DNA of 47,452 nucleotides from a virus (IMGVR_UViG_3300027631_000036:1-47452), one strand, 5' to 3'; positions 7,895-15,210 are shown, numbered from the stretch's first letter. Notes: a model not told the origin generated them from the letters alone. Numbers and translations: made by a program.

Positions 7895-9154
7895 TTATTT
7901 AAACACTGATAGGATAATCGTTTCTTCGTTAAAGCGGCCATTGAGCAATGTTTCAGTAGTTTTGATGTCTGTAAACTCTCGCAACATCTTGGGCTTTGTT
8001 GTTTTCTTAAACTTTCCTACCAATTCTGCAGGTTTACGTAATGTTTTTTGTTGGCTAGTCTTTTCGTTGTATCCAATAATAGTAGTACCTTTAACCTTAA
8101 ATCCTGTTGCATCTTCAGCAATATAAACACCAAGTTTGCGATTTTTACAGTTATAAACTACTGCGGCGACTGCCCCAACTAGCTGTGCAGGTGGTACACT
8201 AGTAATAGCCAATTCGTTGTCGCTCATCTTAAACTTGAGTTTGCTAACTAGTTGTTCAGGGCTTTTGGCTTTAATTTTACGTGGCGACTTGGTCACTTTC
8301 TGTTCTGCAATAACCATGTCACAAGCGTCAATAATCTTCTTAAACAGTTCAAGTGCTGCTTTCTTTTGTGCATTACTATATTGCGCATAGCCTTCTTTGA
8401 TCTGTTCCCATTCGTCCTGTTCTTTTTCGGTCATCTTTTTAAGCTGACTGGCACTAGGTACATTGTTAACGAGCTGCATCTCCTCATAGTTGCCTTCGTA
8501 AAACTTACGAATAATGCGAGCATGGTTGGCTTTTGCTTGAACTTTGACTAATATTAATTTTGGATCAAAGTCCTTTACAACTGCGGGGTCATTGGTTCGA
8601 ATAAAATCGTCAATAACATCATCAATAGCTTCACTCATATTGGCGGCTGTTTCACGCATAACTTGTTGAATAGTAAGAGTATGTGTGTTAGCTTTGGTTT
8701 TTTCCTTTGCATCAACTTCAGTTACCTTGAGCAGGCCCTGCTCGACTGCAATGTCAATACTCTTTTTAATATAGTCAGTAACTGGCTTCATCTTGTCACC
8801 GGTTCCAGGCAGTGCTTCCCAGAATTCTGCATGCTTGGGATTATATGCTGGCATGCCAGTCGACAGCAGTTTGCACTGTATTCCAACATTAGGGCTAATC
8901 AAAGCAGCCTTTGCTGCTTTAATCTGAGATGGAGTGTAATCATTTTCTTTCATCCAACGATATACTGAAGGAAGAAGATCTTTAGGGTCAACTTGGTTAT
9001 AGTACATAAACTTCAAACGGTCTACTTCACGATGAAACTTCTCACCGCTCCAGCGTTCCCAACCAGTCCATACTGGATCAGTAAAGCCAGTTTTGCGGTT
9101 TACACTAGCACGTGGTTTTTTCTTAGGAATTTTAACGCCAATACCTTTAGCCAT
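7895..9154 (-). CDS. Unrecognised basic 419-aa protein, probably early-expressed
   Basis: 419 aa from the ATG at 9154. A longer reading from a TTG at 9169 would use the GGAG ribosome site as codons, so it is rejected. The N-terminus is basic (KGIGVKIPKKKP). A helical middle (about 20-290) has many Lys/Glu pairs and no signal peptide, membrane segment or catalytic motif that I recognise. The C-terminal 100 residues look like a small beta-rich domain (LVGAVAAVVYNCKNRKLGVY, GTTIIGYNEKTS). It lies between gp13 and gp14 on the minus strand, has its own sigma70-type promoter and a strong terminator, and so seems to be expressed apart from the surrounding late genes. Function unknown. Confidence 0.85.
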   Translation of the reverse strand: MAKGIGVKIPKKKPRASVNRKTGFTDPVWTGWERWSGEKFHREVDRLKFMYYNQVDPKDLLPSVYRWMKENDYTPSQIKAAKAALISPNVGIQCKLLSTGMPAYNPKHAEFWEALPGTGDKMKPVTDYIKKSIDIAVEQGLLKVTEVDAKEKTKANTHTLTIQQVMRETAANMSEAIDDVIDDFIRTNDPAVVKDFDPKLILVKVQAKANHARIIRKFYEGNYEEMQLVNNVPSASQLKKMTEKEQDEWEQIKEGYAQYSNAQKKAALELFKKIIDACDMVIAEQKVTKSPRKIKAKSPEQLVSKLKFKMSDNELAITSVPPAQLVGAVAAVVYNCKNRKLGVYIAEDATGFKVKGTTIIGYNEKTSQQKTLRKPAELVGKFKKTTKPKMLREFTDIKTTETLLNGRFNEETIILSVFK

Positions 9155-9187
9155 TTCAGTAGTCTCCAAAGTTTCTGTTTACAACTT

Positions 9188-9216
9188 ACTATAATACATT
9201 GTGTAACGCGTGTCAA
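9188..9216 (-). promoter_or_regulatory. Sigma70-type promoter for the 419-aa gene
   Basis: Minus strand TTGACA (9211-9216), 17-base spacer, TATAGT (9188-9193). The -35 is perfect and the -10 is 5 of 6. It gives a leader of about 25-30 bases before the ATG at 9154. Confidence 0.75.
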
Positions 9217-9218
9217 TA

Positions 9219-9226
9219 GCTAAATA
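9219..9226 (+). promoter_or_regulatory. Possible late promoter for the gp14-gp15 operon (GCTAAATA)
   Basis: GCTAAATAC on the plus strand keeps the TAAATAC core of the late motif, 20 bases before the gp14 ATG and adjacent to the -35 of the divergent minus-strand promoter. AAGAGGA provides the ribosome site. Confidence 0.4.
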
Positions 9227-9246
9227 CGATATAAGAGGAAAAATAT

Positions 9247-10317
9247 ATGCCACGACTTAGTCTCTACAAACCATACAAGGGCAATGATTACAAGTTCATG
9301 GATAGAAATATTCGCGAGCAATTTGATATAGGTGGAACGGCTGTTCATATCCATAAATATCTTGGCCCTAAGCAAACACTTAATAGTGGTGATCCTAGTG
9401 AACCAAACTACGGCAGCGGATTGGAAATCGACCCGACTCTTGGCATTGAAATTAATCCAGAAGGTTGGATCAACGAAACAAAGATACAGGACTTGCTGTT
9501 TATGGAAAATCGCGATCGCAAATATGATCCTGATATTTACGACTTGCGCGGGGTATACAATGTAAGTGATAATGATTTCGACTTGAGTCAATTTGGATTA
9601 TTTTTGACAAACGACACGTTGTTTATCACTTTTCATATTAACGATATGATTGAAAAACTAGGACGTAAGATTATGCCGGGTGATGTGTTTGAATTACCGC
9701 ACTTGCGTGATGACTTACTATTAAATCACGATCGTGATGCTGTCAACAAGTTTTATGTAGTACAAGACGCGAATCGTGGTAGTGAAGGATTTAGTCAGAC
9801 TTGGTACTCGCATATTTGGCGTGTTAAGGTTAGCCCACTTACAGACACACAAGAGTATGCTGATATTCTCGGTACTGCATCTGACCCTGACAGCTTAAAG
9901 AATAAAATTAGCAGTTACAAAACTGAGATTAACATTAGCAATGCGATTGTTGCAAGTGCTGAAGCGGCTGATCCAATTGGGTTGCCACTTGCTGAACATT
10001 TGTTTGGTGTAGCAGATAATACTACAACTGAATATGAACACGGCGAAACAATACTAAGTGGTGACCAGTTTCCACAAGAAACAAATGATGGCGATTATTT
10101 TATAAGAACAGACTTTACCCCTAATAGGATGTTTGTTTTTCGCGGAAGTCGTTGGCATAGACTATATGATAACGTAAGCGCCGCTACATGGAGTGATAGA
10201 ACATATAATGCCAGCAGCTTCATTAATAACAATAACACAACCATTGTAGATAATCAAGAGTTCCCAGAACGGCAACCACTAAGTCAAGTTATAACCCCAA
10301 AGACGGATTTTGAATAA
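9247..10317 (+). CDS. 14: Neck protein, T4 gp14-like, with C-terminal extension
   Basis: 356 aa against 256 aa in T4. Residues about 30-230 follow gp14: an early acidic segment with IQDLLFMENRDRKY, a strand-rich core FGLFLTNDTLFITFH, the LGRKIMPGDVFELPHLRDD turn near residue 137 (T4: EPKEGDLIYFPMDN), then FYVVQDANRG and the HIWRVKVSPL segment. In T4, gp14 joins gp13 at the head-tail interface. About residues 273-305 contain one GDYF....RMFVFRGSRWHRL module of the type inserted in gp18. The gene is on the plus strand, opposite to gp13, and its stop overlaps the gp15 start as TAATG. The call relies partly on the certain gp15 next door. Confidence 0.68.
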   Translation: MPRLSLYKPYKGNDYKFMDRNIREQFDIGGTAVHIHKYLGPKQTLNSGDPSEPNYGSGLEIDPTLGIEINPEGWINETKIQDLLFMENRDRKYDPDIYDLRGVYNVSDNDFDLSQFGLFLTNDTLFITFHINDMIEKLGRKIMPGDVFELPHLRDDLLLNHDRDAVNKFYVVQDANRGSEGFSQTWYSHIWRVKVSPLTDTQEYADILGTASDPDSLKNKISSYKTEINISNAIVASAEAADPIGLPLAEHLFGVADNTTTEYEHGETILSGDQFPQETNDGDYFIRTDFTPNRMFVFRGSRWHRLYDNVSAATWSDRTYNASSFINNNNTTIVDNQEFPERQPLSQVITPKTDFE

Positions 10318-11672
10318 TGGCAGATTACTTTTACGACAAACAGATAAGAAGATACATACAGCAGTTTATTCGCTTGTTTAGTGGATTTAATGTGCAAATG
10401 GGCGTAAGTGATGATAGATTTCCTATTTTTCAACAAGTACCAGTTCGCTATGGCGATATTAGCCGCATGGCGGCACACATTCAGCGAGAGAACAGCGAGA
10501 ACATTACTAATACTGTTCCGTTTGTAAGTTGTTACGTAACTAGCTTGGACATGAACCCAACTTATCGTATGGATCAAGATCATGTTGAAAAGGTACCAGT
10601 ATATGAGAAGAAGGTAGATCCAGCTACAGGAAAATATTTGGATGAAGTTGGTAAAACTTATACTGTTGAACGTTATATGCCAGTTCCATATAAATTAACA
10701 ATGAACTGTGACATTTGGACAAGTAATACTGATCAAAAATTACAATTGCTGGAACAAATTCTAGTGCTTTTCAATCCAACGCTGAATATTCAGACTACTA
10801 GTAATGGGCTTGACTGGTCTAGACTTGCGTATGTTGAAATGACAAATACTATCTGGAGTAGCCGCAGTGTTGGATCTAATATTGATGACATTGTCGATGT
10901 GGCTACGCTTACATTTGAAATGCCAATCTGGATCAATCCGCCAGCAAAAGTTAAACAGCAAAAGCTAATCCATACTGTACTCAATCAACTATATAATTTA
11001 GATGATGCTGATTTAGATGCATTTAGAAATCAAGAACCGTTCGATACTTCATCATTGCAATATACTGTTATTACTTTTGAAGATCGTAAACTTCGCTATA
11101 TTGATGGAAACGCATATTTACTAAACAGTGCAAGTGGAACAACTGATGTAGATGGCAATACACTTGAATGGAAAAATTCACTAGTACCATTTGGCGCTTT
11201 GCGCGAAGGCATTAGTCAGCTAAGATTAAGAAAATCAAACAATCCAGATGATATCGAAAATGATATTATTGGACGGTTAAGTTACCATCCAACTGATTTA
11301 AATGCTTTAGTTGTTGACATTGACATAGACACATTGCCTGCCAATTCATTGCCTCCAGTTACTGGAGTTATTAATCCTGCTAAAAATTTCCCGGGTGACG
11401 GTATAGTTCCAAATGCAGTCGCCGGACAAAGTTACTTATTGCAAGCGGATTTACCAACATCAGGCGCTTGGGGCGCGGCTACAGGGAAAGCTAACGATAT
11501 TATACAATTCAATGGCAGCGGATGGATTATAATTTTTGATGCAGCTAGCATATCTACCCAACATTTTGTTTATAATACTGCATCAGCTGATCAACTTGAA
11601 TGGAATGGTACTGACTGGTTCAACAGTTACGAAGGTATATATAAAGCAGGTTACTGGAGGATCTATCTATAA
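10317..11672 (+). CDS. 15: Tail terminator / sheath stabiliser, T4 gp15
   Basis: 451 aa against 272 aa in T4. The N-terminus YFYDKQIRRYIQQFIRLFSG matches T4 gp15 YFYNSSFRRYATLMGDLFSN, followed by VPVRYGD. The core includes VPYKLTMNCDIWTSNTDQKL near residue 122 and DDIVDVATLTFEMPIWINPP near 187, matching the T4 segment ending in WMYPP. gp15 caps the tube and sheath and docks to the neck. From about residue 359 there is a C-terminal extension with two GDxW-type units (NDIIQFNGSGWIIIFD and DQLEWNGTDWFNS). One-base stop/start overlaps link it to gp14 and to the next gene. Confidence 0.85.
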   Translation: MADYFYDKQIRRYIQQFIRLFSGFNVQMGVSDDRFPIFQQVPVRYGDISRMAAHIQRENSENITNTVPFVSCYVTSLDMNPTYRMDQDHVEKVPVYEKKVDPATGKYLDEVGKTYTVERYMPVPYKLTMNCDIWTSNTDQKLQLLEQILVLFNPTLNIQTTSNGLDWSRLAYVEMTNTIWSSRSVGSNIDDIVDVATLTFEMPIWINPPAKVKQQKLIHTVLNQLYNLDDADLDAFRNQEPFDTSSLQYTVITFEDRKLRYIDGNAYLLNSASGTTDVDGNTLEWKNSLVPFGALREGISQLRLRKSNNPDDIENDIIGRLSYHPTDLNALVVDIDIDTLPANSLPPVTGVINPAKNFPGDGIVPNAVAGQSYLLQADLPTSGAWGAATGKANDIIQFNGSGWIIIFDAASISTQHFVYNTASADQLEWNGTDWFNSYEGIYKAGYWRIYL

Positions 11673-12298
11673 TGGCAACTTGGTTAGACGAAGACGGCGC
11701 AGTAAATATAAGATATGACGGTCATATGTGCATACATGAAATGTTGTGGCGAGATGATGAAGCGTTTATCGACAGCCAGCTGTGGATCGATGAGGTAATG
11801 CCGACAGTCGAGGTAGTACACACTGTCGTTGATTATTTTAACTGCTTTATGATAAATGATCATATAATCGCAATGCAACAAGAATATCCAAAAATTAAAA
11901 AAATTATTGTTACAAAGACTTCAATAGATTACAGAAAACCAGAATACGCAGTGGGATTTGTTAGTGAAAATCTTAGATCTGGATTTATATTCGGCATGTC
12001 TGATATAATTATTAATTTTGATGAAATACATATTACTCCTGGTATTGAAATTATTATTGATGAAAGTTTATCTCATATTACTGCGAAAATAATTACAAAC
12101 CATCATTCTAGATTATTGTTGGCAGATATGTCTAAATTTTACTGGGCCAGGCAGGACTTGGGCGATTATATAGAATTTCCATATTCTCAAGGACATGTTT
12201 ATCATAAATGGTTTATGCCGTTAAATCGTTCCAATAGAGCTATCACATGGGACATATTTAAGAATATGATTTATGACAATTTAAATTTAGGTAATTGA
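11672..12298 (+). CDS. Unrecognised protein in the neck operon
   Basis: 208 aa, start ATG overlapping the gp15 TAA by one base. The sequence alternates beta-strand-like stretches (KIKKIIVTKTSID, IEIIIDESLSHITAKIITNH) with aromatic-rich segments (MSKFYWARQDLGDYIEFPYS). The N-terminus MATWLDEDGAVNIRYDG is acidic. No signal peptide, membrane segment or catalytic motif is visible. Being translationally coupled behind gp14 and gp15 suggests a virion or assembly role, but no family is recognised. It is followed after one base by the TTG start of the Nudix gene. Confidence 0.8.
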   Translation: MATWLDEDGAVNIRYDGHMCIHEMLWRDDEAFIDSQLWIDEVMPTVEVVHTVVDYFNCFMINDHIIAMQQEYPKIKKIIVTKTSIDYRKPEYAVGFVSENLRSGFIFGMSDIIINFDEIHITPGIEIIIDESLSHITAKIITNHHSRLLLADMSKFYWARQDLGDYIEFPYSQGHVYHKWFMPLNRSNRAITWDIFKNMIYDNLNLGN

Positions 12299-12299
12299 T

Positions 12300-12752
12300 T
12301 TGCAAGCTAGCGGGTGCATATTCTTAGCTGTCGACACTGGCAGAGTAATGTTACAACAACGTAGCAATCAATCTAGCCATCCCAGGACCTGGGGATTCTT
12401 TGGCGGGAAGGGTGAAAAGGCTGAACGTCCTATCCAGACACTTCTACGTGAACTGGAAGAAGAAATAGGTATGCTCCCTAACGTAGAAAAAGTTTATCCA
12501 CTTAATAAGTTTACTAGTCCTGATAGAAAATTCACATACAACACATTTGTTGTGACGATATATGAAGAATTTGTACCAGTACTTAACAATGAAAGCGATG
12601 GATTTTGTTGGGTAAAGATTGGCAACTGGCCGCGCCCGTTACACCCAGGCGTAAAGGCACAATTATTTAATAAAGATATCGTAAAGAAAATAAAAACCAT
12701 CCATAACAATTGCGCCGTGGATGGTTCTAATTGGCTTGATAGTTTTAATTAA
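12300..12752 (+). CDS. Nudix hydrolase
   Basis: 150 aa. A complete Nudix box GX5EX7REUXEEXGU is present near residues 39-60 (G..GEKAE...REL.EEIGM). It predicts Mg2+-dependent hydrolysis of a nucleoside diphosphate linked to another group; the substrate cannot be told. Upstream PRTWGFFGG is the usual strand before the box. The start is TTG at 12300, the only codon that keeps the first strand (SGCIFLAVDTGRVMLQQR); TTAGGT lies about eight bases upstream. It closes the plus-strand operon. Its stop overlaps the stop of the convergent minus-strand gene, and its last codons contain the terminator hairpin of that minus-strand operon. Confidence 0.9.
   Translation: MQASGCIFLAVDTGRVMLQQRSNQSSHPRTWGFFGGKGEKAERPIQTLLRELEEEIGMLPNVEKVYPLNKFTSPDRKFTYNTFVVTIYEEFVPVLNNESDGFCWVKIGNWPRPLHPGVKAQLFNKDIVKKIKTIHNNCAVDGSNWLDSFN
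12686..12726 (-). terminator. Minus-strand intrinsic terminator embedded in the Nudix gene
   Basis: On the minus strand AACCATCCA (12718-12726) pairs with TGGATGGTT (12695-12703), 9 bp with a 14-base loop, followed by TTTATTTTC. On the plus strand the hairpin has no T-run. It would end the tiny-gene operon about 25 bases past its last stop. Confidence 0.7.
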
Positions 12753-12870
12753 GCGTACTTAACCGCGCCTTTGACTTTGATTTTTTCATTGACTAATGAA
12801 CTTTCTTCAAGTTTTTTGAACATGTAGCAATTAATACAATCTCACCATCTACACGAACGTAATATGCCAT
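12749..12870 (-). CDS. Tiny protein split over two frames at A AAA AAC
   Basis: The ATG at 12870 (AAAGG site upstream) opens a frame of only 25 codons ending at 12793 (MAYYVRVDGEIVLIATCSKN then LKKVH). Within it lies A AAA AAC at 12817-12811, in exact phase for -1 slippage. The -1 frame continues as LEESSLVNEKIKVKGAVKYA to a stop at 12749, giving a coherent 40-residue product. A six-base AT hairpin (12785-12800) lies 10 bases downstream. One extra A in the A6 run would also join the frames, so a real or sequencing indel is the alternative. The second frame has its own ATG at 12823. Last gene of the tiny-gene operon; function unknown. Confidence 0.5.
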
Positions 12871-12871
12871 G

Positions 12872-13003
12872 TTATTTTACCTTTGTGATTAGGGTTTGGA
12901 ACCCAACTGCTTGTCGATCTTTTGCAAACGATTGTGCATCAGCGTAATCATCAAAATATTCGTCAAACACGAAGCCAGCCATGTTAAAGTTTACACGATA
13001 CAT
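12872..13003 (-). CDS. Tiny hypothetical protein, 43 aa
   Basis: The ATG at 13003 overlaps the preceding stop as TAATG, with AAAGG nine to ten bases upstream. The product starts MYRVNFNMAGFVFDEYFDDY, continues ADAQSFAKDRQAVGFQTLITK, and ends with a basic residue pair. It is acidic in the first half and rich in aromatics; small and soluble. No family is recognised. Good ribosome site, coupling on both sides and position in a four-gene unit with a promoter and terminator support a real gene. Confidence 0.7.
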   Translation of the reverse strand: MYRVNFNMAGFVFDEYFDDYADAQSFAKDRQAVGFQTLITKVK

Positions 13004-13110
13004 TATTTGCGACCTTTCAGTAGAGCATGAATGAGTTTTGCTTCTTTACCAGAGATAGGCTTTCGAGAAGTTTTGATTGCCTTCTCAACTGCTTCTTTAT
13101 TGTAGGACAT
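13003..13110 (-). CDS. Tiny hypothetical protein, 35 aa
   Basis: The ATG at 13110 overlaps the stop of the 74-aa gene as TAATG; GAGGAG lies eight bases upstream. The product is basic and helical: MSYNKEAVEKAIKTSRKPIS then GKEAKLIHALLKGRK. Very short proteins with an AxxIHALLKGR ending occur in T4-like phages as hypothetical proteins, from memory. No function is known. Confidence 0.72.
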   Translation of the reverse strand: MSYNKEAVEKAIKTSRKPISGKEAKLIHALLKGRK

Positions 13111-13334
13111 TATACAGTCTCCTCAAACTTGATATACATACCAACATTCATTTCTGCATTGCGTTTAGCAGCTTCAAATTCTACAAAAGGACCGGCAGAA
13201 GTGAACTCGTCAAGCAACCGACCTTCAGGAGTAAACAACATCCAGTTACCGCCGTATACTTTTGAGATACGAACTGATTTGATGCTATTGGTAGCGATAA
13301 AGTGGTCTTTGCTGATCTCTTCGAAGGTCATCAT
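13110..13334 (-). CDS. Small hypothetical protein, 74 aa, first gene of the tiny-gene operon
   Basis: Starts MMTFEEISKDHFIATNSIKS, with AAAGGAA upstream; ATG codons at 13334 and 13331 are both possible. The product is a compact alpha/beta-looking sequence (YGGNWMLFTPEGRLLDEFTS, then AAKRNAEMNVGMYIKFEETV) without membrane or signal sequence. It lies 25-30 bases from the predicted start of the sigma70-type promoter. Function unknown. Confidence 0.75.
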   Translation of the reverse strand: MMTFEEISKDHFIATNSIKSVRISKVYGGNWMLFTPEGRLLDEFTSAGPFVEFEAAKRNAEMNVGMYIKFEETV

Positions 13335-13365
13335 GAGCTAGGTTCCTTTTGCTTCCTACAATACT

Positions 13366-13423
13366 AATATAAGCAATGTGTCTTGGTTTGTCAACACTTT
13401 TTTTACTTTTTTTGAATTTTTTT
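13366..13423 (-). promoter_or_regulatory. Strong sigma70-type promoter with phased A-tracts
   Basis: Minus strand TTGACA (13389-13394), exact 17-base spacer, TATATT (13366-13371). Directly upstream are three A7 tracts (13398-13404, 13407-13413, 13417-13423) spaced 9-10 bases, as expected of an UP element or intrinsic bend. T4 early promoters are likewise A-rich upstream. It drives the four tiny genes. Confidence 0.85.
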
Positions 13424-13425
13424 CA

Positions 13426-13450
13426 ACAAAAAACCCGCACTAGGCGGGTT
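13426..13450. terminator. Bidirectional intrinsic terminator
   Basis: Stem AACCCGC/GCGGGTT with a 5-base loop (13432-13450). On the minus strand it is followed by T6 and ends the glycosyltransferase gene just before the early promoter. On the plus strand CTTTATTTT follows, so it can also stop rightward transcription from the neck operon. Confidence 0.85.
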
Positions 13451-13457
13451 CTTTATT

Positions 13458-14558
13458 TTAATCATCTGTTCTGACTGTACGCTGTTTCATGCTTTCAACA
13501 AAGCGTTCGCGCAACCATTCAAAGTCGTTAATTTTGTTTAGTGCCGCGACATTGTCTTTATTGGCAATGCCATATTCGCGACCTTCAATAGCGCCCTTGA
13601 TGCAATAACGTCCAAATCGAGCGCCGTTGTCAACTGTACACCAAATTTCAAGTCGTTCTTCTGATTCACTATCCTTTTGATTTGGATTAATCTTGCTTGA
13701 TAGTTTAACACATTCACGAAAGGCGCTTCGCCATGTACGGAATGGGTCTTTGTTAAAGCCAGTTATGTTAGCAACATCGCGAACAGGTTGGTAAAATGCT
13801 GCGCCAGTACTAAAATCTGGTAGTTCATGACCCATCTCTAATAGTTGTTCACGTGGAAATAGTTTAATGCCGCCATATCCATATTCTAAGCCGTTTACTA
13901 GGTTACGTGCAAACCAACTGTACGTTGTATTCTTACGATTTGCCATTGGCGGGATGTAATCAAAGCAGAAATGGTCTAAGATATCAGCATCTGCGTCAAT
14001 AATCCAAACCATTTCAGTTTCAGAAACACGTGCTGCTTCGCGGTGTGCTTCCGCAATACCCTTAACGTTTTTAACGTGTTTAATATCAGGAAACCGTGTC
14101 TTCAGTCTTAGATAGTTTGCGTCTGCTTCACTTTCATGATAGCTCAACATAACAATGTCAAAGTCTGCTTCATGATATGTAGCAATAATTTTATTTTTAA
14201 CTGTGCCGTGTGCTACGCCACCTGTTGGTACAAGTCTTACGTCTCCCCAAAGCATTGGACGCTTACTTCTTCTTGTCACTCTTGGGAATTTGTGAATGAA
14301 ATTTTTACCGGTATCGCTAGGGCGATAATGCCATGGAAAATCATTTACTATTTTAATATTTTGATTAACAATCCAAACCATATCAGACTGGTTTTGAAAC
14401 GCACGGGCTACTTCCAATAATTCTTCATCTTTGGTAATATGCCTGTCCGTCTTATATATTGGATATGATTGAAAAATATATTTTTTTAGTCTATCCCAAG
14501 GAGTAATTACATTTTGACCCTTGTAGTCAAATATCGCCGATCTTTCTAAATCAATCAT
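13458..14558 (-). CDS. Glycosyltransferase-like protein (GT-A fold suspected)
   Basis: 366 aa. A DXD-like motif WIIDADADI near residue 185 follows a helix-rich HVKNVKGIAEAHREAARVSE segment and an FDIVMLSYHESEADANYLRL strand-helix. This resembles the nucleotide-sugar binding half of GT-A enzymes. YGGIKLFPREQLLEMG and FSTGAAFYQPV near 230-265 could form the acceptor side. There is no membrane anchor. Its start overlaps the stop of the preceding glycosyltransferase gene by four bases (ATGA), with GGAGG upstream, so the two are co-translated. Virion-protein or DNA glycosylation, or host surface modification, are possible; none is shown. Confidence 0.6.
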   Translation of the reverse strand: MIDLERSAIFDYKGQNVITPWDRLKKYIFQSYPIYKTDRHITKDEELLEVARAFQNQSDMVWIVNQNIKIVNDFPWHYRPSDTGKNFIHKFPRVTRRSKRPMLWGDVRLVPTGGVAHGTVKNKIIATYHEADFDIVMLSYHESEADANYLRLKTRFPDIKHVKNVKGIAEAHREAARVSETEMVWIIDADADILDHFCFDYIPPMANRKNTTYSWFARNLVNGLEYGYGGIKLFPREQLLEMGHELPDFSTGAAFYQPVRDVANITGFNKDPFRTWRSAFRECVKLSSKINPNQKDSESEERLEIWCTVDNGARFGRYCIKGAIEGREYGIANKDNVAALNKINDFEWLRERFVESMKQRTVRTDD

Positions 14559-15202
14559 TTACAATCATCCTCCAATGTGTATGCTCTTGTTCCTATATGA
14601 GCAATTTTATTACTTAAATCTGAATCGATCCAAATATCGTATCCTGCATTATCTGCCTTGTTAGCAAAAAATAAATCTTCACCAATCAAACTCGTATAGT
14701 CATGATTCCATTCAACACCAAAATAAGGAAGTTCCATGTCATTAAACACATTACGTTTTACTAACATGCATCCCATGCCAACAGCAGTTACTTTATTTAA
14801 TCCGGTTTGATCATAAAGTCTTTGACTCATATCTTGCTTACTAGTGAAGGCCACTGGAATATGTGGCGCTACTCGAGTGCTGTAATTACATGCAACGATA
14901 TCCTTTTCATGCAATAGTAGTGATTCTATGATAGTATTAGGAAATCTCATATCGCTGTCTAGCCAAAGAATATGCGTACATTCTGTAGATAATGCTTCGG
15001 TTGCTAGTTGCTGTCGTTGACTTGCTATTTCGCTTCCTATTACCATATGCAATGAGGTTTTGCGAGCAGTCTCGCCACACTTTTTTAGAAGCATCGCGAG
15101 ACTGAACGAAAACGCCGCGGTCACATTGTCACGCACAGGAACGCATATTGCAACACGAGCCGTTTTATCTGCACGATATAGATAATTTGGTATCGATACC
15201 AT
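14555..15202 (-). CDS. Family-2-like glycosyltransferase
   Basis: 215 aa. Compact GT-A pattern: VAICVPVRDNVTAAFSFSLA near residue 17, RQQLATEALSTECTHILWLD near 63 leading into the DXD motif LWLDSDMRFP, GMGCMLVKRNVF near 142, and IGEDLFFANKADNAGYDIWI near 173 with the GED signature of the active-site loop. This makes a nucleotide-sugar-dependent transfer likely. It is a minimal single-domain form, as is common in phages. Acceptor unknown; the downstream partner gene overlaps it. Ribosome site weak. Confidence 0.75.
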   Translation of the reverse strand: MVSIPNYLYRADKTARVAICVPVRDNVTAAFSFSLAMLLKKCGETARKTSLHMVIGSEIASQRQQLATEALSTECTHILWLDSDMRFPNTIIESLLLHEKDIVACNYSTRVAPHIPVAFTSKQDMSQRLYDQTGLNKVTAVGMGCMLVKRNVFNDMELPYFGVEWNHDYTSLIGEDLFFANKADNAGYDIWIDSDLSNKIAHIGTRAYTLEDDCK

Positions 15203-15210
15203 ACGTTATC

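Noticed and set aside
9155-9169. Five-codon N-terminal extension of the 419-aa protein from a TTG
   Set aside because: The bases form the GGAG ribosome site for the ATG at 9154.
9190-9195. TATAAT on the plus strand that could be a -10 for gp14
   Set aside because: No -35-like hexamer at a suitable distance. The same bases form the -10 region of the minus-strand promoter, and a TAAATAC late-type motif is better placed for gp14.
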